Part shown: piece by piece, positions 15,640-25,341 of the stretch | How positions within the stretch are numbered: the first letter of the stretch is position 1 | Layout: every line of letters begins with the position of its first letter | From: CAZVJU01 sp964627195 | GTDB lineage: Bacteria > Patescibacteriota > Microgenomatia > UBA8517 | Direction: 5' to 3' | DNA length: 64,000 bases | Assembly: GCA_964627195.1 (NCBI GenBank) | Contig: CAZVJU010000002.1 | Span: 29,892-93,891 of the forward strand | Notes under the pieces: generated by a model | Told to the model about the DNA's origin: nothing | Databases searched by the model: none | What the model saw: only the letters and a program-made list of their open reading frames with translations | Position numbers and translations under genes: made by a program

Positions 15640-16569
15640 TTAATTATTTAATTGAAGATTCCTTCTTTTACGAGCTTCGTGTTGGTCTCCTGTTAAATCA
15701 GTTAAACGTGCCAGAATTTGATGTATCTCTTCAAAATTATTACCCATACCTTCATGTATTGCTTTTGCAACTAACATTCCATACATATTTTTACTTATTA
15801 AATCACCTTCAAAGTTTTTTCCCTCATCCTTTACAAACCTTTTCCATGAAGTTGAAAGGGAAGTCCAGCAATCAAAACTAAATGGACCAGTTTCCAGACC
15901 TTCTTGAATTCTATATCTAAGTCCTAATCCTTCTGTGAGATATGCTTCAACTTCACCATAATATCTTCTTAATATATTCCCTCTGTCTGTTAGAGAAAAC
16001 TTATGCGTTTCCTTAACTCTTTTGTCGACATCAAATTGTTCTATAAAATCAACATACTTTTTCGCTAGCTCTGTAGACGGAAATGCATCATATTCAAGTG
16101 AGAGTGGTCCATTAGGCCAAGGAAGATTCGTCCAAACATGTGTAAGCTCATGTAATTCACCTATTGCCAAATCATTTGGAAGACTTCGTCTTCCAAATTG
16201 TCCGGGTTGTAATTGATATAAACGATAGACGATACTAGGTAAAATAGATGTCGTAAGTTCGTCCGTCGAAGATGCAGTAATTCTATTACCCGTCGAAAAT
16301 CTTTTTATATAATCATCAGGTAGAAGTTTAAATAACTCACCACCGCAATAAAAATCTTCAAACCATGCCGTGCCACCTACTCCCGCGTCAATACCTTTTC
16401 GATATAAGCTATCAGTATATACAGACATAAATCTTCTATTGTTAACTGTCCCATGATTATCGTAAACATCCAAGGGAGCACAAAATATATCAAAATTAGG
16501 CGATTGGTGTGTTTTTATAAGAGGTCCGTTTAGCCCACCTTGTAACGACTCATCTTTTGGTACCAACAT
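15640..16569 (-). CDS. Putative zinc metallopeptidase with HELTH motif, family unknown
   Basis: 309 residues without signal peptide or membrane helix. Residues 140-144 read HELTH (HExxH) in the context DLAIGELHELTHVW, and 60-70 residues later GEVEAYLTEGLG offers glutamates suitable as third zinc ligand (E206, E208 or E213), the gluzincin spacing. This supports a zinc peptidase, but I do not recognise the family and no substrate can be named. It lies with a small unknown gene (16628) between tsaCE and tsaD, on the opposite strand, so the pair looks inserted. Confidence 0.55.
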   Translation of the reverse strand: MLVPKDESLQGGLNGPLIKTHQSPNFDIFCAPLDVYDNHGTVNNRRFMSVYTDSLYRKGIDAGVGGTAWFEDFYCGGELFKLLPDDYIKRFSTGNRITASSTDELTTSILPSIVYRLYQLQPGQFGRRSLPNDLAIGELHELTHVWTNLPWPNGPLSLEYDAFPSTELAKKYVDFIEQFDVDKRVKETHKFSLTDRGNILRRYYGEVEAYLTEGLGLRYRIQEGLETGPFSFDCWTSLSTSWKRFVKDEGKNFEGDLISKNMYGMLVAKAIHEGMGNNFEEIHQILARLTDLTGDQHEARKRRNLQLNN

Positions 16570-16627
16570 ATATATGTAACTCGCTTAAAAATACTATTGG
16601 TGTAAGAAATTGCTTCAATCTTGGGTT

Positions 16628-16819
16628 CTACTCACGTTTATAACACCATTCAAAATCAGTCATTATAGAATCGATAACCTCATCAGGCAAACAACCTGTC
16701 TCTGCTGTCGGACCATACAACATTAAATGTTCGTACCAAGAATCCCCTCCGGGAGTAATTCCAAATTCAGTCATAGGTCTATAAAGGTCAGGTCTTTTTA
16801 TTTCAAATTCGATAGCCAT
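16628..16819 (-). CDS. Small hypothetical protein
   Basis: 63 residues, soluble, acidic; contains EFEIKRPDLYRPMTEFG and CLPDEVIDSIMTDFEWCY. No family recognised. It precedes the HELTH protein gene by 58 bases on the same strand and may be co-transcribed with it. Confidence 0.45.
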   Translation of the reverse strand: MAIEFEIKRPDLYRPMTEFGITPGGDSWYEHLMLYGPTAETGCLPDEVIDSIMTDFEWCYKRE

Positions 16820-16872
16820 ACTAATTTAAAGGTCAATTATAACAATCAATAAGTAAATGATAAAATTTGAGT

Positions 16873-17991
16873 ATGAAAATATTAGCTATAGACACGTCCT
16901 GCGATGAAACGGCAGTAGCTGTTACGGAAGGCACAAAAATACTTTCTAATATTGTCTGGTCGCAAGCATCTCTCCATGCAAAATGGGGCGGTGTTGTTCC
17001 GTCTATTGCCAAAAGAGAGCACGAAGAAAGGATTAATTGGGTTATCGAGAAAGCACTAAAGAAAGCCTTTCCTAAATCCCATTTTATTGGCCACCAGCTA
17101 TTAGTTACTAATATTGATGCCGTAGCTGTTACAGTTGGACCTGGACTTGCAATAGCTCTGGAGGTAGGAATAAAGAAGGCAAAAGAACTTTCAATTAAAT
17201 TTAATAAACCCTTTATCCCCGTAAATCACGTTGAAGGCCACTTACTCAGTCCGCTGGCGCGTCCTGGAATTTCTAAACAAATTAATAATTCAGGATTAAA
17301 TATTAAAAATTTAGACTTCCCGGTCCTGGGAGTTGTAACATCAGGAGGTCACACAGAGGTTGTTTGGATAAAGACGCTTGGCGACTACAAAATTATTGCT
17401 CAGACTTCTGATGATGCGTTAGGTGAATCCTTAGATAAAGCGGCAAGACTTTTAGATTTTGGTTATCCGGGAGGAGAAATTTTAGAAATAAATGCCAGAC
17501 AAGGAAACCCTTATGCTTTTGATTTACCAATTCCAATGCTCGGCCGCGAAAAAGAAATGTACTTTAGTTATTCTGGCTTGAAAGCTGCTTTCGTCAGACT
17601 AGTTAAAGAAGTAAGTAGTAAAAAGGACTTAACCCCAAAGGATATCTCAAACTTAGCAGCCTCATATCAACATGTAGCCTTTACTCACTTCATCCGAGTT
17701 TTAGATTATCTTTTAAAAAGCAATAAATATTCTACAAAAAATATTTTGGCGGGCGGCGGAGTAATGGCAAACGGAACTTTACGAAAAATGCTAAGGCAAG
17801 TAGCCAAAAAAAATAATTTGAAGGTCTTAGTCCCCTACTCGAAAAGACTTAACACCGATAACGCTGCAATGATTGGAGTTGCTGCTTATTTTAGGTTTAA
17901 AAGAAAAGAAATTCTAAAACCTAAAGAGTTGGCTAAGGTGGATAGAATTCCAAGAGCAAAAGTTGACGAGCCTTTTGCGTGGGAAAGATAA
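16873..17991 (+). CDS. tsaD: tRNA N6-adenosine threonylcarbamoyltransferase TsaD
   Basis: TsaD (Kae1/YgjD) transfers the threonylcarbamoyl group to A37 of ANN-reading tRNAs. The ATG at 16873 gives MKILAIDTSCDETAVAV; the metal-binding HVEGH (residues 119-123) and SGGHTE, and DNAAMIG near the end, are all present; length 372 is normal. A stretch around residues 57-68 (SHFIGHQLLVTN) looks inserted relative to the family. The TTG at 16867 is the alternative start. Works with the TsaC-TsaE fusion upstream. Confidence 0.95.
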   Translation: MKILAIDTSCDETAVAVTEGTKILSNIVWSQASLHAKWGGVVPSIAKREHEERINWVIEKALKKAFPKSHFIGHQLLVTNIDAVAVTVGPGLAIALEVGIKKAKELSIKFNKPFIPVNHVEGHLLSPLARPGISKQINNSGLNIKNLDFPVLGVVTSGGHTEVVWIKTLGDYKIIAQTSDDALGESLDKAARLLDFGYPGGEILEINARQGNPYAFDLPIPMLGREKEMYFSYSGLKAAFVRLVKEVSSKKDLTPKDISNLAASYQHVAFTHFIRVLDYLLKSNKYSTKNILAGGGVMANGTLRKMLRQVAKKNNLKVLVPYSKRLNTDNAAMIGVAAYFRFKRKEILKPKELAKVDRIPRAKVDEPFAWER

Positions 17992-18009
17992 AAATAGTAT
18001 AATAGCCTC

Positions 18010-18262
18010 TAAGCGCTATCAGTTTGGCCCGTCCCCAAACGATGAAACGTCAAACGTTTCGCGCTATCCGCCGAATAGAAATTTAAGCGGAACGGGTAAG
18101 CCTGTAATAGCTGTAATGAGTTATTAAAGAGGGTGGTACCACGATTTCATCAGAGTCGTCCTTCAATCTTCTGAATCCTGCTATACTTTTAATATGGATA
18201 AAGTTTACGATCACCCCACTTCGCTCTTTGAATAGAGCTTCGAGGGGCAAGGCAAAAAATAA
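18010..18262 (+). promoter_or_regulatory. T-box riboswitch leader of valS
   Basis: The core AGGGTGGTACCACG at 18130-18143 with its partner CGTCCTT at 18157-18163 forms the antiterminator of a T-box, which senses uncharged tRNA. Upstream, AGCGC (18012) pairs with GCGCT (18062) to close a stem I with inner hairpins, and AATAGCT/AGTTATT forms a stem III. A GTC (Val) triplet occurs in a stem I loop as possible specifier. No U-run terminator follows; instead CCCC (18214) and GGGG (18244) close a hairpin over the ribosome site, suggesting translational control. Confidence 0.82.
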
Positions 18263-20464
18263 ATGGAAAAGATTTATAACCACAAGTTATACGAAAAAAA
18301 GATTTATTCGATGTGGGAAAAATCTGGTGCTTTTAAAGGTTCTGCTGAAGGAAAACCTTATACCATATTGATGCCACCTCCAAACGCTAATGCGTCGCTT
18401 CATGCAGGCCACGCAATGTATACAGTAGACGATGTAATCGCGAGATTTAAGAGGATGCAAGGATATTCTGTTGAATGGATACCGGGTACCGACCACGCAG
18501 GTTTTGAAACACAATATGTTTACGAAAAACAACTCTCCAAGGAAGGAAAGTCCAGAATGGATTTTGACAGAGAAACTTTGTATAAAAATATTTATGATTT
18601 TGTAAGGAATAATTCCGGCGTAATTTTCGAGCAATTTAAAAGACTTGGCTTTTCAGCTGATTGGGAACGAAGTGTTTTTACACTTGATAAGCAAGTTCTA
18701 GAACAAGTATACGAAACGTTCAAGAAAATGGAATCTGAGGGTTTAGTTTATAGAGATGGATATATCGTAAACTATTGTACACACTGCGGAACTTCCTTGG
18801 CAGAGTTGGAAGTTATTCACGAAACAAAAATTGAACCTCTTTACTACATTAAATACGGACCTTTCGTTTTGGCAACTGTAAGACCTGAAACAAAATTCGG
18901 AGATACTGCCCTGGCAGTTCACCCCAAAGACAAAAGATATACAAAATGGGTGGGGCAAGAAGTTGAAGCTGAGGGTTTATTGGGAAAATTCAAAATTAAA
19001 GTAATTGCTGATGACTATGTTGATCCCAAGTTCGGCACGGGTGTGGTAAAAATAACTCCCGCACACGATCCGAATGACTTTGCTGTTTGGCAAAGGCACA
19101 AAAATGAAATCCCAGCTCCTAAGCAAACAATTAATATGCTTGGGCGTTTAACGGGATTGGCTGGTAAATATGAAGGGTTAAAAGTAAATCAAGCTAGAGA
19201 GATTGTAGTAAGAGACCTCCAAGAAAAAGGGTTATTAGATAAGACTGATCAGAACTACGAGCATTCTGTTGTCGAATGCTATAAATGTAAACATACCCTT
19301 GAACCATTAATTGTCCCAAACTGGTTTATAAAAGTTGAGAACTTAAAGAAAAAAGTTACTAAGGTTGTAAAAGAGGAAAAGGTTAAATTCTTTCCCAAAA
19401 GATTTAAGCGCCACATGCTCCAGTGGTTAGAAATAATGCATGATTGGCCAATAAGCCGCCAGATTGTTTGGGGCATCAGAATTCCTATTTGGTACGACAT
19501 TGATAAAAATAAGGACATAACTATTTCATTTATAGACAAAGGGGGAGTAAAAAAGTTTGGAAACGTACATCAAATCTTGGAAACAAATTCAGGAAAAGAT
19601 TATTCGTTCGAAGAAATTGAAAACGGCCTTCAATCTGTAACGGCTTCGGCCAATTCTGAATATATCGTACGTGTTGATAAACCTAAAGGTAGAGTTTTAC
19701 CTGAGACCGACACTTTCGACACTTGGTTTTCATCCGGGCAATGGCCAATTGTGACACTGAAAGAAGAGGAGTTTGAAACACGATTCCCTACTGACCTAAT
19801 GGGAACGCTTTCGGATATTTTGAAGTTTTGGGTATCAAGAATGATTATGTTTTCTCTTTATCTTAAAAATGAAATTCCATTTAAAGACGTATATCTTTGG
19901 AGTATGGTGGCAGACGCAAGGGGGGTAAAAATGAGTAAAAGCAAAGGCAATGTAATTAATCCTTTAGACTTAGTTGATAAGTATGGCGCTGATGCTCTTC
20001 GTATGTCACTTCTTTATGGGATTCCTTCAGGAAGCAAGGTTGTCCTGTCTGATGAAAAAGTCAGAGGGATGAGAAATTTTGCAAATAAAATTTGGAATTC
20101 AGCAAGATTTATTTTAAGCGACCCGCCTAAAAAAATAAGCGACCAAATCGAAGACAAAAACTTGTCTGAAAAAATGACTAAAATATTCAAAAATGCCAGC
20201 GCTTCGCTTGAGAAATATCAATTGAATCACGCATCTGAACTAATTTATGAAGAATTCTGGCATTGGTTTTGCGACGAGTGTATCGAAAAAAGTAAAGAAG
20301 GAAAAATCAGTAAATCTGATTTGGTACATTTATTAATAAATTTCCTGAAGCTTCTCCACCCTTTTATGCCCTTCGTAACTGAAGCTGTTTGGTCGGAAAT
20401 TAGAAATTTACGAAAATACCCTGATCAACTATTAATAACCTCCTCTTGGCCGGTGGCAAGTTAA
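18263..20464 (+). CDS. valS: Valyl-tRNA synthetase
   Basis: Class I synthetase that charges tRNA-Val. HAGH (about residue 47-50, the HIGH motif) lies in NANASLHAGHAM, the KMSKS loop is KMSKSKGNV (about residue 556), the editing domain shows ATVRPETKFGDTALAV, and VxxxWFSSGQWP is in place. At 733 residues it is shorter than the 850-950 usual and ends soon after the anticodon-binding helices, so the C-terminal coiled-coil arm is absent. Expression is probably controlled by the T-box leader. Confidence 0.96.
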   Translation: MEKIYNHKLYEKKIYSMWEKSGAFKGSAEGKPYTILMPPPNANASLHAGHAMYTVDDVIARFKRMQGYSVEWIPGTDHAGFETQYVYEKQLSKEGKSRMDFDRETLYKNIYDFVRNNSGVIFEQFKRLGFSADWERSVFTLDKQVLEQVYETFKKMESEGLVYRDGYIVNYCTHCGTSLAELEVIHETKIEPLYYIKYGPFVLATVRPETKFGDTALAVHPKDKRYTKWVGQEVEAEGLLGKFKIKVIADDYVDPKFGTGVVKITPAHDPNDFAVWQRHKNEIPAPKQTINMLGRLTGLAGKYEGLKVNQAREIVVRDLQEKGLLDKTDQNYEHSVVECYKCKHTLEPLIVPNWFIKVENLKKKVTKVVKEEKVKFFPKRFKRHMLQWLEIMHDWPISRQIVWGIRIPIWYDIDKNKDITISFIDKGGVKKFGNVHQILETNSGKDYSFEEIENGLQSVTASANSEYIVRVDKPKGRVLPETDTFDTWFSSGQWPIVTLKEEEFETRFPTDLMGTLSDILKFWVSRMIMFSLYLKNEIPFKDVYLWSMVADARGVKMSKSKGNVINPLDLVDKYGADALRMSLLYGIPSGSKVVLSDEKVRGMRNFANKIWNSARFILSDPPKKISDQIEDKNLSEKMTKIFKNASASLEKYQLNHASELIYEEFWHWFCDECIEKSKEGKISKSDLVHLLINFLKLLHPFMPFVTEAVWSEIRNLRKYPDQLLITSSWPVAS

Positions 20465-20476
20465 TTGGCTAATTAA

Positions 20477-20941
20477 TTACTTTTGTAAATTCAAAGCCTT
20501 CTTTATCTGTCCAAATGTACCCAATGAATGATTCTTGCCAATAAGCATGTCTTTTTTTTCCATCTCTTTTAATTCTTCGAAGGAAAACCACTTAAACCCT
20601 TCGAGCTCGTCATTTATTTTGACTTTGTAACGGAGGGGTTTTCCCTTAAGACTAATTAAAAAAATGAGGCCCAATCTAAAAGCAGCATTAGCATCTTTCT
20701 TCCAGTTATAACTTGCAATAAAACTTGGCTTGTCAAAAATTGTGAGTCCAACTTCCTCTCTTACTTCTCTTTCGATTGCCTTTTCAACTGTCTCTCCTAA
20801 TTCAATTTTTCCTCCCAAACTTTGCCATTTGCCTGGAAATATGTCGTCGTCTAGCTTTCTTCGTACCAATAATAATTTATCTCTACATTTTAGAATTACT
20901 ATCACTGAAACAATTTGAAGTGGATCTTTTTTCAGAACCAT
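20477..20941 (-). CDS. NUDIX hydrolase
   Basis: 154 residues, canonical NUDIX box from GGKIELGETVEKAIEREV to REEVGL, preceded by KLLLVRRKLDDDIFPGKWQS. MutT-like enzymes remove oxidised or other nucleoside diphosphate derivatives. Its ATG overlaps the TAA of the upstream gene (TAATG), implying translational coupling with the membrane protein at 20941. Confidence 0.88.
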   Translation of the reverse strand: MVLKKDPLQIVSVIVILKCRDKLLLVRRKLDDDIFPGKWQSLGGKIELGETVEKAIEREVREEVGLTIFDKPSFIASYNWKKDANAAFRLGLIFLISLKGKPLRYKVKINDELEGFKWFSFEELKEMEKKDMLIGKNHSLGTFGQIKKALNLQK

Positions 20942-21531
20942 TAAAGAAATTTAAAACTTTGAATTACTTTCTCTATCTGTTCCGGAACTGTACTTATCGA
21001 ATATGAATACTTTTCTTTTGAAAAGATAACAGCCGAGCGTTTTTCTCCTTCGCCTTCGGGCTCAAAATCAAGACGTATTCCTTCTTGATCTCCAACATTT
21101 ATCTTTTCTTCCTTAACCAACTTTGCATCTTGTTTTGAAAAACTAGTCTTGGTATTTTCAACTTCTTCTTTAAATGTCCTCTCGCTCACCCCGAGTCCCA
21201 AACCTTTCTCGGATGAAAATTTTGTTTCTTCAAATAGAAGAAATACTTTAAATCCGCCTTGGTCCCTAAACTCACGGCGATAGAGAAATTTGGGGTACAT
21301 CATTTGAAAACCAAACTCGTCGTTTTTGTATTCTACCCAGGCGAGAACGGGTGTCGGCGTCGTAATTAAATCATCTTTACCAATAGCAGTGATTTCCGGC
21401 TCACCTGTACTTTTATGAAAAATGTCCGGCCTTGTAAAGAAGAAGTAGACTACCAAAACAGCCAGGCTCAAAAACATTAAAAATACACCAATCTTTAAGG
21501 CATCTGAGTTTTTTTGTCGCTTTCCATCCAT
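20941..21531 (-). CDS. Membrane-anchored extracellular protein, function unknown
   Basis: 196 residues: basic start, one membrane helix (about 13-31, IGVFLMFLSLAVLVVYFFF), then an extracellular domain with FQMMYPKFLYRR and a C-terminal KYSYSISTVPEQIEKVIQSF. The YPKxL and the closing I-x-S-F resemble PsbP-like lipoprotein-type domains seen in many small secreted proteins, but this is weak. Coupled with the NUDIX gene downstream. A divergent TPR gene starts 35 bases away. Confidence 0.6.
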   Translation of the reverse strand: MDGKRQKNSDALKIGVFLMFLSLAVLVVYFFFTRPDIFHKSTGEPEITAIGKDDLITTPTPVLAWVEYKNDEFGFQMMYPKFLYRREFRDQGGFKVFLLFEETKFSSEKGLGLGVSERTFKEEVENTKTSFSKQDAKLVKEEKINVGDQEGIRLDFEPEGEGEKRSAVIFSKEKYSYSISTVPEQIEKVIQSFKFL

Positions 21532-21566
21532 GTAAAACTATTATATATAATGAGTAAGTAAAAAGA

Positions 21567-21926
21567 ATGGGTAAAGCCGAAAACAAAAACACCAAGCGAC
21601 AGAGATCAACAGGCCTTTATTTAGCTTGTGGAATACTGATTTTAACCGCACTTTCTATTTTCAACCTCTCCTTATACTATCTAGGTGGGAGGTCGCAAAA
21701 AAAGGAAAGGGTTCTTGGTTTGACAAGTCCTGTAGATCAAGAGGTTTCTTACTGGCAAGGACTTTTGGATTTTAACCCCGAATATCTGGAGGGGTGGTTG
21801 GAACTAGCTAAAATTGAAGTTTCCAAAGGAAATTATTCTGAGGCCAAAGAATTTATATTAAAAGCAGAAAATATTGATCCTAATTCTGGGAAAGTAAAAA
21901 AAGTAAGAGAATCTCTAGGTTTGTAG
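21567..21926 (+). CDS. Small membrane-anchored TPR protein
   Basis: 119 residues: basic N-terminus, one membrane helix (about 17-38), then two tetratricopeptide-like helices pairs: YWQGLLDFNPEYLEGWLELA and GNYSEAKEFILKAENIDPNS. TPRs mediate protein contacts, here probably outside the membrane. No partner can be named. It is convergent with rplY; the stops are adjacent. Confidence 0.7.
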   Translation: MGKAENKNTKRQRSTGLYLACGILILTALSIFNLSLYYLGGRSQKKERVLGLTSPVDQEVSYWQGLLDFNPEYLEGWLELAKIEVSKGNYSEAKEFILKAENIDPNSGKVKKVRESLGL

Positions 21927-22610
21927 TTAGTTCTTTGTCTTTCCTTCTTCTTCCGGAGCTTCTTCTTTCTTGGGTTCACCCTCCCCTTCTGTCGGTGCCT
22001 TTGCTTCCCCTTCCATCTGTTCCTCTACAGGGGGAGTTACAACTTCCTCTTCTTTCTTAGGAGGCTCTACTTTAAGCACAATCTCCTTGGGATCTGCCTT
22101 AACTTCAATTTTTTGAGGGTCAATGGGAAGGTTCTCTACAAGTATGCTTTGATCAACTTCAGTTAATGCTGTTGCATCTATTTCAAACTTATCCGGCAAA
22201 TCTCCCGGCAATGCAAGAACCTCAACCTCGGTGATATACTGGACTACCGTTCCTAAACCTTGTTTCTCTGCCGGAGACTCCCCAACCAGTTCAACCGGAA
22301 CTTCGGCGGAAACCTTTTCTTTGAGATCTACTTGGAGTAAATCGATGTGAAGTGGCTTATCTGTTACCGGATCGAGTTGAACATTATGGATAAGGACATT
22401 TCGCTTTTTGCTATCAATAGTTAATTCGACCAAACCGGTCTCCCCCGCCTCCTGATAAACTTTCATAAACTCACCAGCATCTATCTGTACTGCTTCTGAC
22501 TCTATTTTCTTACCATATATATTTCCAGGTAAGATCCCCTCTCGGCGCAGTTTCTTAACTTTTCTTCCTGTGGCTTTTCGTTTATCTGCTTTTAGCGTTA
22601 ATTTAGTCAT
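21927..22610 (-). CDS. rplY: Ribosomal protein L25/CTC
   Basis: Binds 5S rRNA in the large subunit. From ATG 22610 the N-terminal L25 domain reads MTKLTLKADKRKATGRKVKK with LRREGILPGNIYG, followed by the TL5/CTC C-terminal domain (VELVGESPAEKQGLGTVVQY and so on) and a Pro/Glu/Lys-rich tail of about 40 residues. 227 residues is the CTC long form. The ATG overlaps the end of the upstream DUF4012 gene by 8 bases. Confidence 0.93.
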   Translation of the reverse strand: MTKLTLKADKRKATGRKVKKLRREGILPGNIYGKKIESEAVQIDAGEFMKVYQEAGETGLVELTIDSKKRNVLIHNVQLDPVTDKPLHIDLLQVDLKEKVSAEVPVELVGESPAEKQGLGTVVQYITEVEVLALPGDLPDKFEIDATALTEVDQSILVENLPIDPQKIEVKADPKEIVLKVEPPKKEEEVVTPPVEEQMEGEAKAPTEGEGEPKKEEAPEEEGKTKN

Positions 22611-25203
22611 TTTTGCTCCAACGCACTGTTGCACTAAAATCGTCGGACAATTTCGTATTATATATAAGTCCTCCCCTACTGGTCAAGGTGAAAGGTTGCG
22701 TCGATAAAAAAGAAAGGCTGTGCGGAAACTTTATATTTACTCCTAAGGGGTAGTTTTCCATTCCTGCTTGTTTCCGGATCATTAATTTATATTCTCCGTC
22801 TTTTTTGAACGAAACTTTAGAATCGCCTTCCCAGGAAAAGAGTAATGACTTGCTTTTGTGGGGATAGATCTCATCAAATACGCCGGCTTCTTTCAAACCC
22901 CTTAAACCACGGGTTTCTGGAAACTTGCTTTCTTCAGACTCGTTAGAAATTATTTCAATCGGAGAAAATCCGCTGTCGCCGTTCACAAATACTCTCATAT
23001 AGTAAGAATATTTTTCATCGGAAACATTTTCCAGAAAAATAAAGAGGTTTCTTTTAATTAACCCTTCTTCCGGAAGGATTGTATATTTATACTCCCTTTT
23101 TATCAGGGTGCTATCGCCCTCATGTGTTGATTCACTAACCGAAACAAAATCTGAGTAACAGCTTTCTAAACAGCTCTCGTAAATCAAGGACCCATCCCAA
23201 TCCAAATCATTTAACTGTCTAGCCAGATCAGTATTTGTTAAGTATATCTGAATGTTTCTATTTTCCAGTCCGGAAAATAACACTTTGCCAAGTTTGAATT
23301 TCTGTCGATCAGTCAAAACCTTTGGTTCATGGACAAAGGTTTCTAAGAAGCCACTAACAGTACTTTCTGTCTCCTCAGGGTAGTTACTCTTTTTCTTGTC
23401 GGCTCTAAGTACCTGATTAAAAGTATCTTTAGAGGTTCTACCCAGAAGAGTTAATATGTCCGAAAAGACGTTGGAGTCAAATGCAATAATGCCATCAACC
23501 TTTTCGTTTAGTTCTTTATCCAGAAACCACATAATCTGATTTGCGGTCGTAGGAAAGTCTGGATCCCAATTTGCGTCTTTTAAATACCATATATTCCTGT
23601 CAAAATACTTTTGCAGAGGCAGTGGCGCATCAACGGCTCCTTCAAGATTCTTATCTGCATCAGCCGCAGAAGTAACCTCCAAATCTGTAATCTTACCGTT
23701 TGACAATGTAACAAAAACCAAGGACTCTATTAAACCTCCAGTCGCTCTAGCAAAAACGGTATTTTCCAAAACTAAAACATAACGACTGGGCTTCCCTTTT
23801 CCTAAAAGTCCACCTAAACTGTAAATAACTTTACTGACTAAGAGTGTTTTTTCTCTCAACTCTTTTAGGTTTTTGTCGCCGACAATTAGAGTAGCTAGTC
23901 TCCTAGTATACGGATCCGAATCATGGATTTCGCTTTCTAAAAATGCCAGCTCTTTGTAGATAAGATCAAGCTCCAATGAAACATTTCTGCCATATAAAGA
24001 TACGTCATAGGTTTCATCATTTGTCACTTTTTCAACTAAAGCAATAGTGTCTTGACTTACATTGATAAACTTTTCGCCTATCGCAGTCTCTTTTTGAATA
24101 AGATGTGCGCTTTTTTGTACTACTGAATAGACATTTTTAAGAATTGGTAGTTCCATAAAGCCCAAAGAGTAATTGCTTGCCGACCTTGAAAAAAAAGATG
24201 CAGCAGATAACGCCTTATTGGTCACACCAAAGTATCCCTTTGGGAACGACTTATAAGCAACAAAAAGAAGTGATGTGCTGACTGTTAAAAAGATGAATGG
24301 GATTAAAACGATGGTAGATAAGATAAAAAGTAATTTTAATTTCCATCTGTAAAAAAGGCTTTTTTTTATTTTCCCGCCAAGACTATCATACTTTGTATTG
24401 GTGTCTAAAGAGATAGTATTCTCCTCACGGTTTTTACTCGCATAACTTACTATATCGGAACGAAATTTTGATTTAAGATCAGCAAGATCCAGAACATGAT
24501 TTAATAGCCGTCTTTTACTTTCCCTTACGTAAATTCTTTCGTCTACCTCACTATTTACTAAGTCTTCCTCTTTAAAAATCATGTCTTTTCTAAGGTTTTT
24601 TGTTTTTAGCAGTTTTAGTAATTCGTTTATATTAATGGGTTCGCCAAGAATTGCAGTTTTTTTAGAGTAAGCTTTTAAAGAAAAAAGGCTGCGCAATATT
24701 CTCTCTGAAGCATACTGAATGGATAATGGATAAAATATGTGTGTTCGAGAAAATGGAAAAACATTTACTTTGTTACTAAAATAGCATCGAAGTAATTCAC
24801 AGAGATTTTTTTCCATTTCCCCGCCGGACTCATCAAGAATATCTCCCAAATATATCGCTCCTGCAATCAGCTTGTTATCGGAAAGTATCTCGTTAGTTAG
24901 TGGCAGGTTTGTAAAATAAGTTTTACTTTGTTGCGCGTAAGGAAATATAAATAGAATTTTTGTAGTGTTTCCAAAAGTAACTCTCCGAATACTTTCTAGG
25001 TCTTTTTCGAAATCAAAATTTAAAACTGAAAGGTAAATTAGGTAGTCGATTTTCTTACCATTAATTGTCTGGCCTTTTTTAATATCTTCGTCACTAAAAC
25101 TAACAACACATCCCTTCTCGGTTAAAAGCTCTGCAATCTTGTTTGTTAAATTATTTTTCTCTGAAAATAAAAGGGTTCTTGGGGAAAGCATGGTTGTTAG
25201 CAC
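22603..25203 (-). CDS. DUF4012 large surface protein
   Basis: 866 residues. Residues about 1-260 form a soluble region with a Rossmann-like start, then one membrane helix (about 287-315, LLFILSTIVLIPFIFLTVS), then the extracellular DUF4012 domain whose hallmark is ARATGGLIESLVFVTLSNG after YVLVLENTVF, and a C-terminal beta-rich region. DUF4012 proteins are common in CPR bacteria and Actinobacteria and are thought to be surface proteins; function is unknown. Followed by rplY with overlap. Confidence 0.8.
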   Translation of the reverse strand: MLTTMLSPRTLLFSEKNNLTNKIAELLTEKGCVVSFSDEDIKKGQTINGKKIDYLIYLSVLNFDFEKDLESIRRVTFGNTTKILFIFPYAQQSKTYFTNLPLTNEILSDNKLIAGAIYLGDILDESGGEMEKNLCELLRCYFSNKVNVFPFSRTHIFYPLSIQYASERILRSLFSLKAYSKKTAILGEPININELLKLLKTKNLRKDMIFKEEDLVNSEVDERIYVRESKRRLLNHVLDLADLKSKFRSDIVSYASKNREENTISLDTNTKYDSLGGKIKKSLFYRWKLKLLFILSTIVLIPFIFLTVSTSLLFVAYKSFPKGYFGVTNKALSAASFFSRSASNYSLGFMELPILKNVYSVVQKSAHLIQKETAIGEKFINVSQDTIALVEKVTNDETYDVSLYGRNVSLELDLIYKELAFLESEIHDSDPYTRRLATLIVGDKNLKELREKTLLVSKVIYSLGGLLGKGKPSRYVLVLENTVFARATGGLIESLVFVTLSNGKITDLEVTSAADADKNLEGAVDAPLPLQKYFDRNIWYLKDANWDPDFPTTANQIMWFLDKELNEKVDGIIAFDSNVFSDILTLLGRTSKDTFNQVLRADKKKSNYPEETESTVSGFLETFVHEPKVLTDRQKFKLGKVLFSGLENRNIQIYLTNTDLARQLNDLDWDGSLIYESCLESCYSDFVSVSESTHEGDSTLIKREYKYTILPEEGLIKRNLFIFLENVSDEKYSYYMRVFVNGDSGFSPIEIISNESEESKFPETRGLRGLKEAGVFDEIYPHKSKSLLFSWEGDSKVSFKKDGEYKLMIRKQAGMENYPLGVNIKFPHSLSFLSTQPFTLTSRGGLIYNTKLSDDFSATVRWSKND

Positions 25204-25341
25204 ATATAATGCTTCAATAATTGTATACTAAAAGAAAAGCATTAAAATCCCCTCAAATGCTACTTTGATTGATAAAAGAAGTTATCCTTATTATCTTTTC
25301 AAGTGGTCGCTCTGGAAAGAAGACTCCAAAACGTGAAACTC

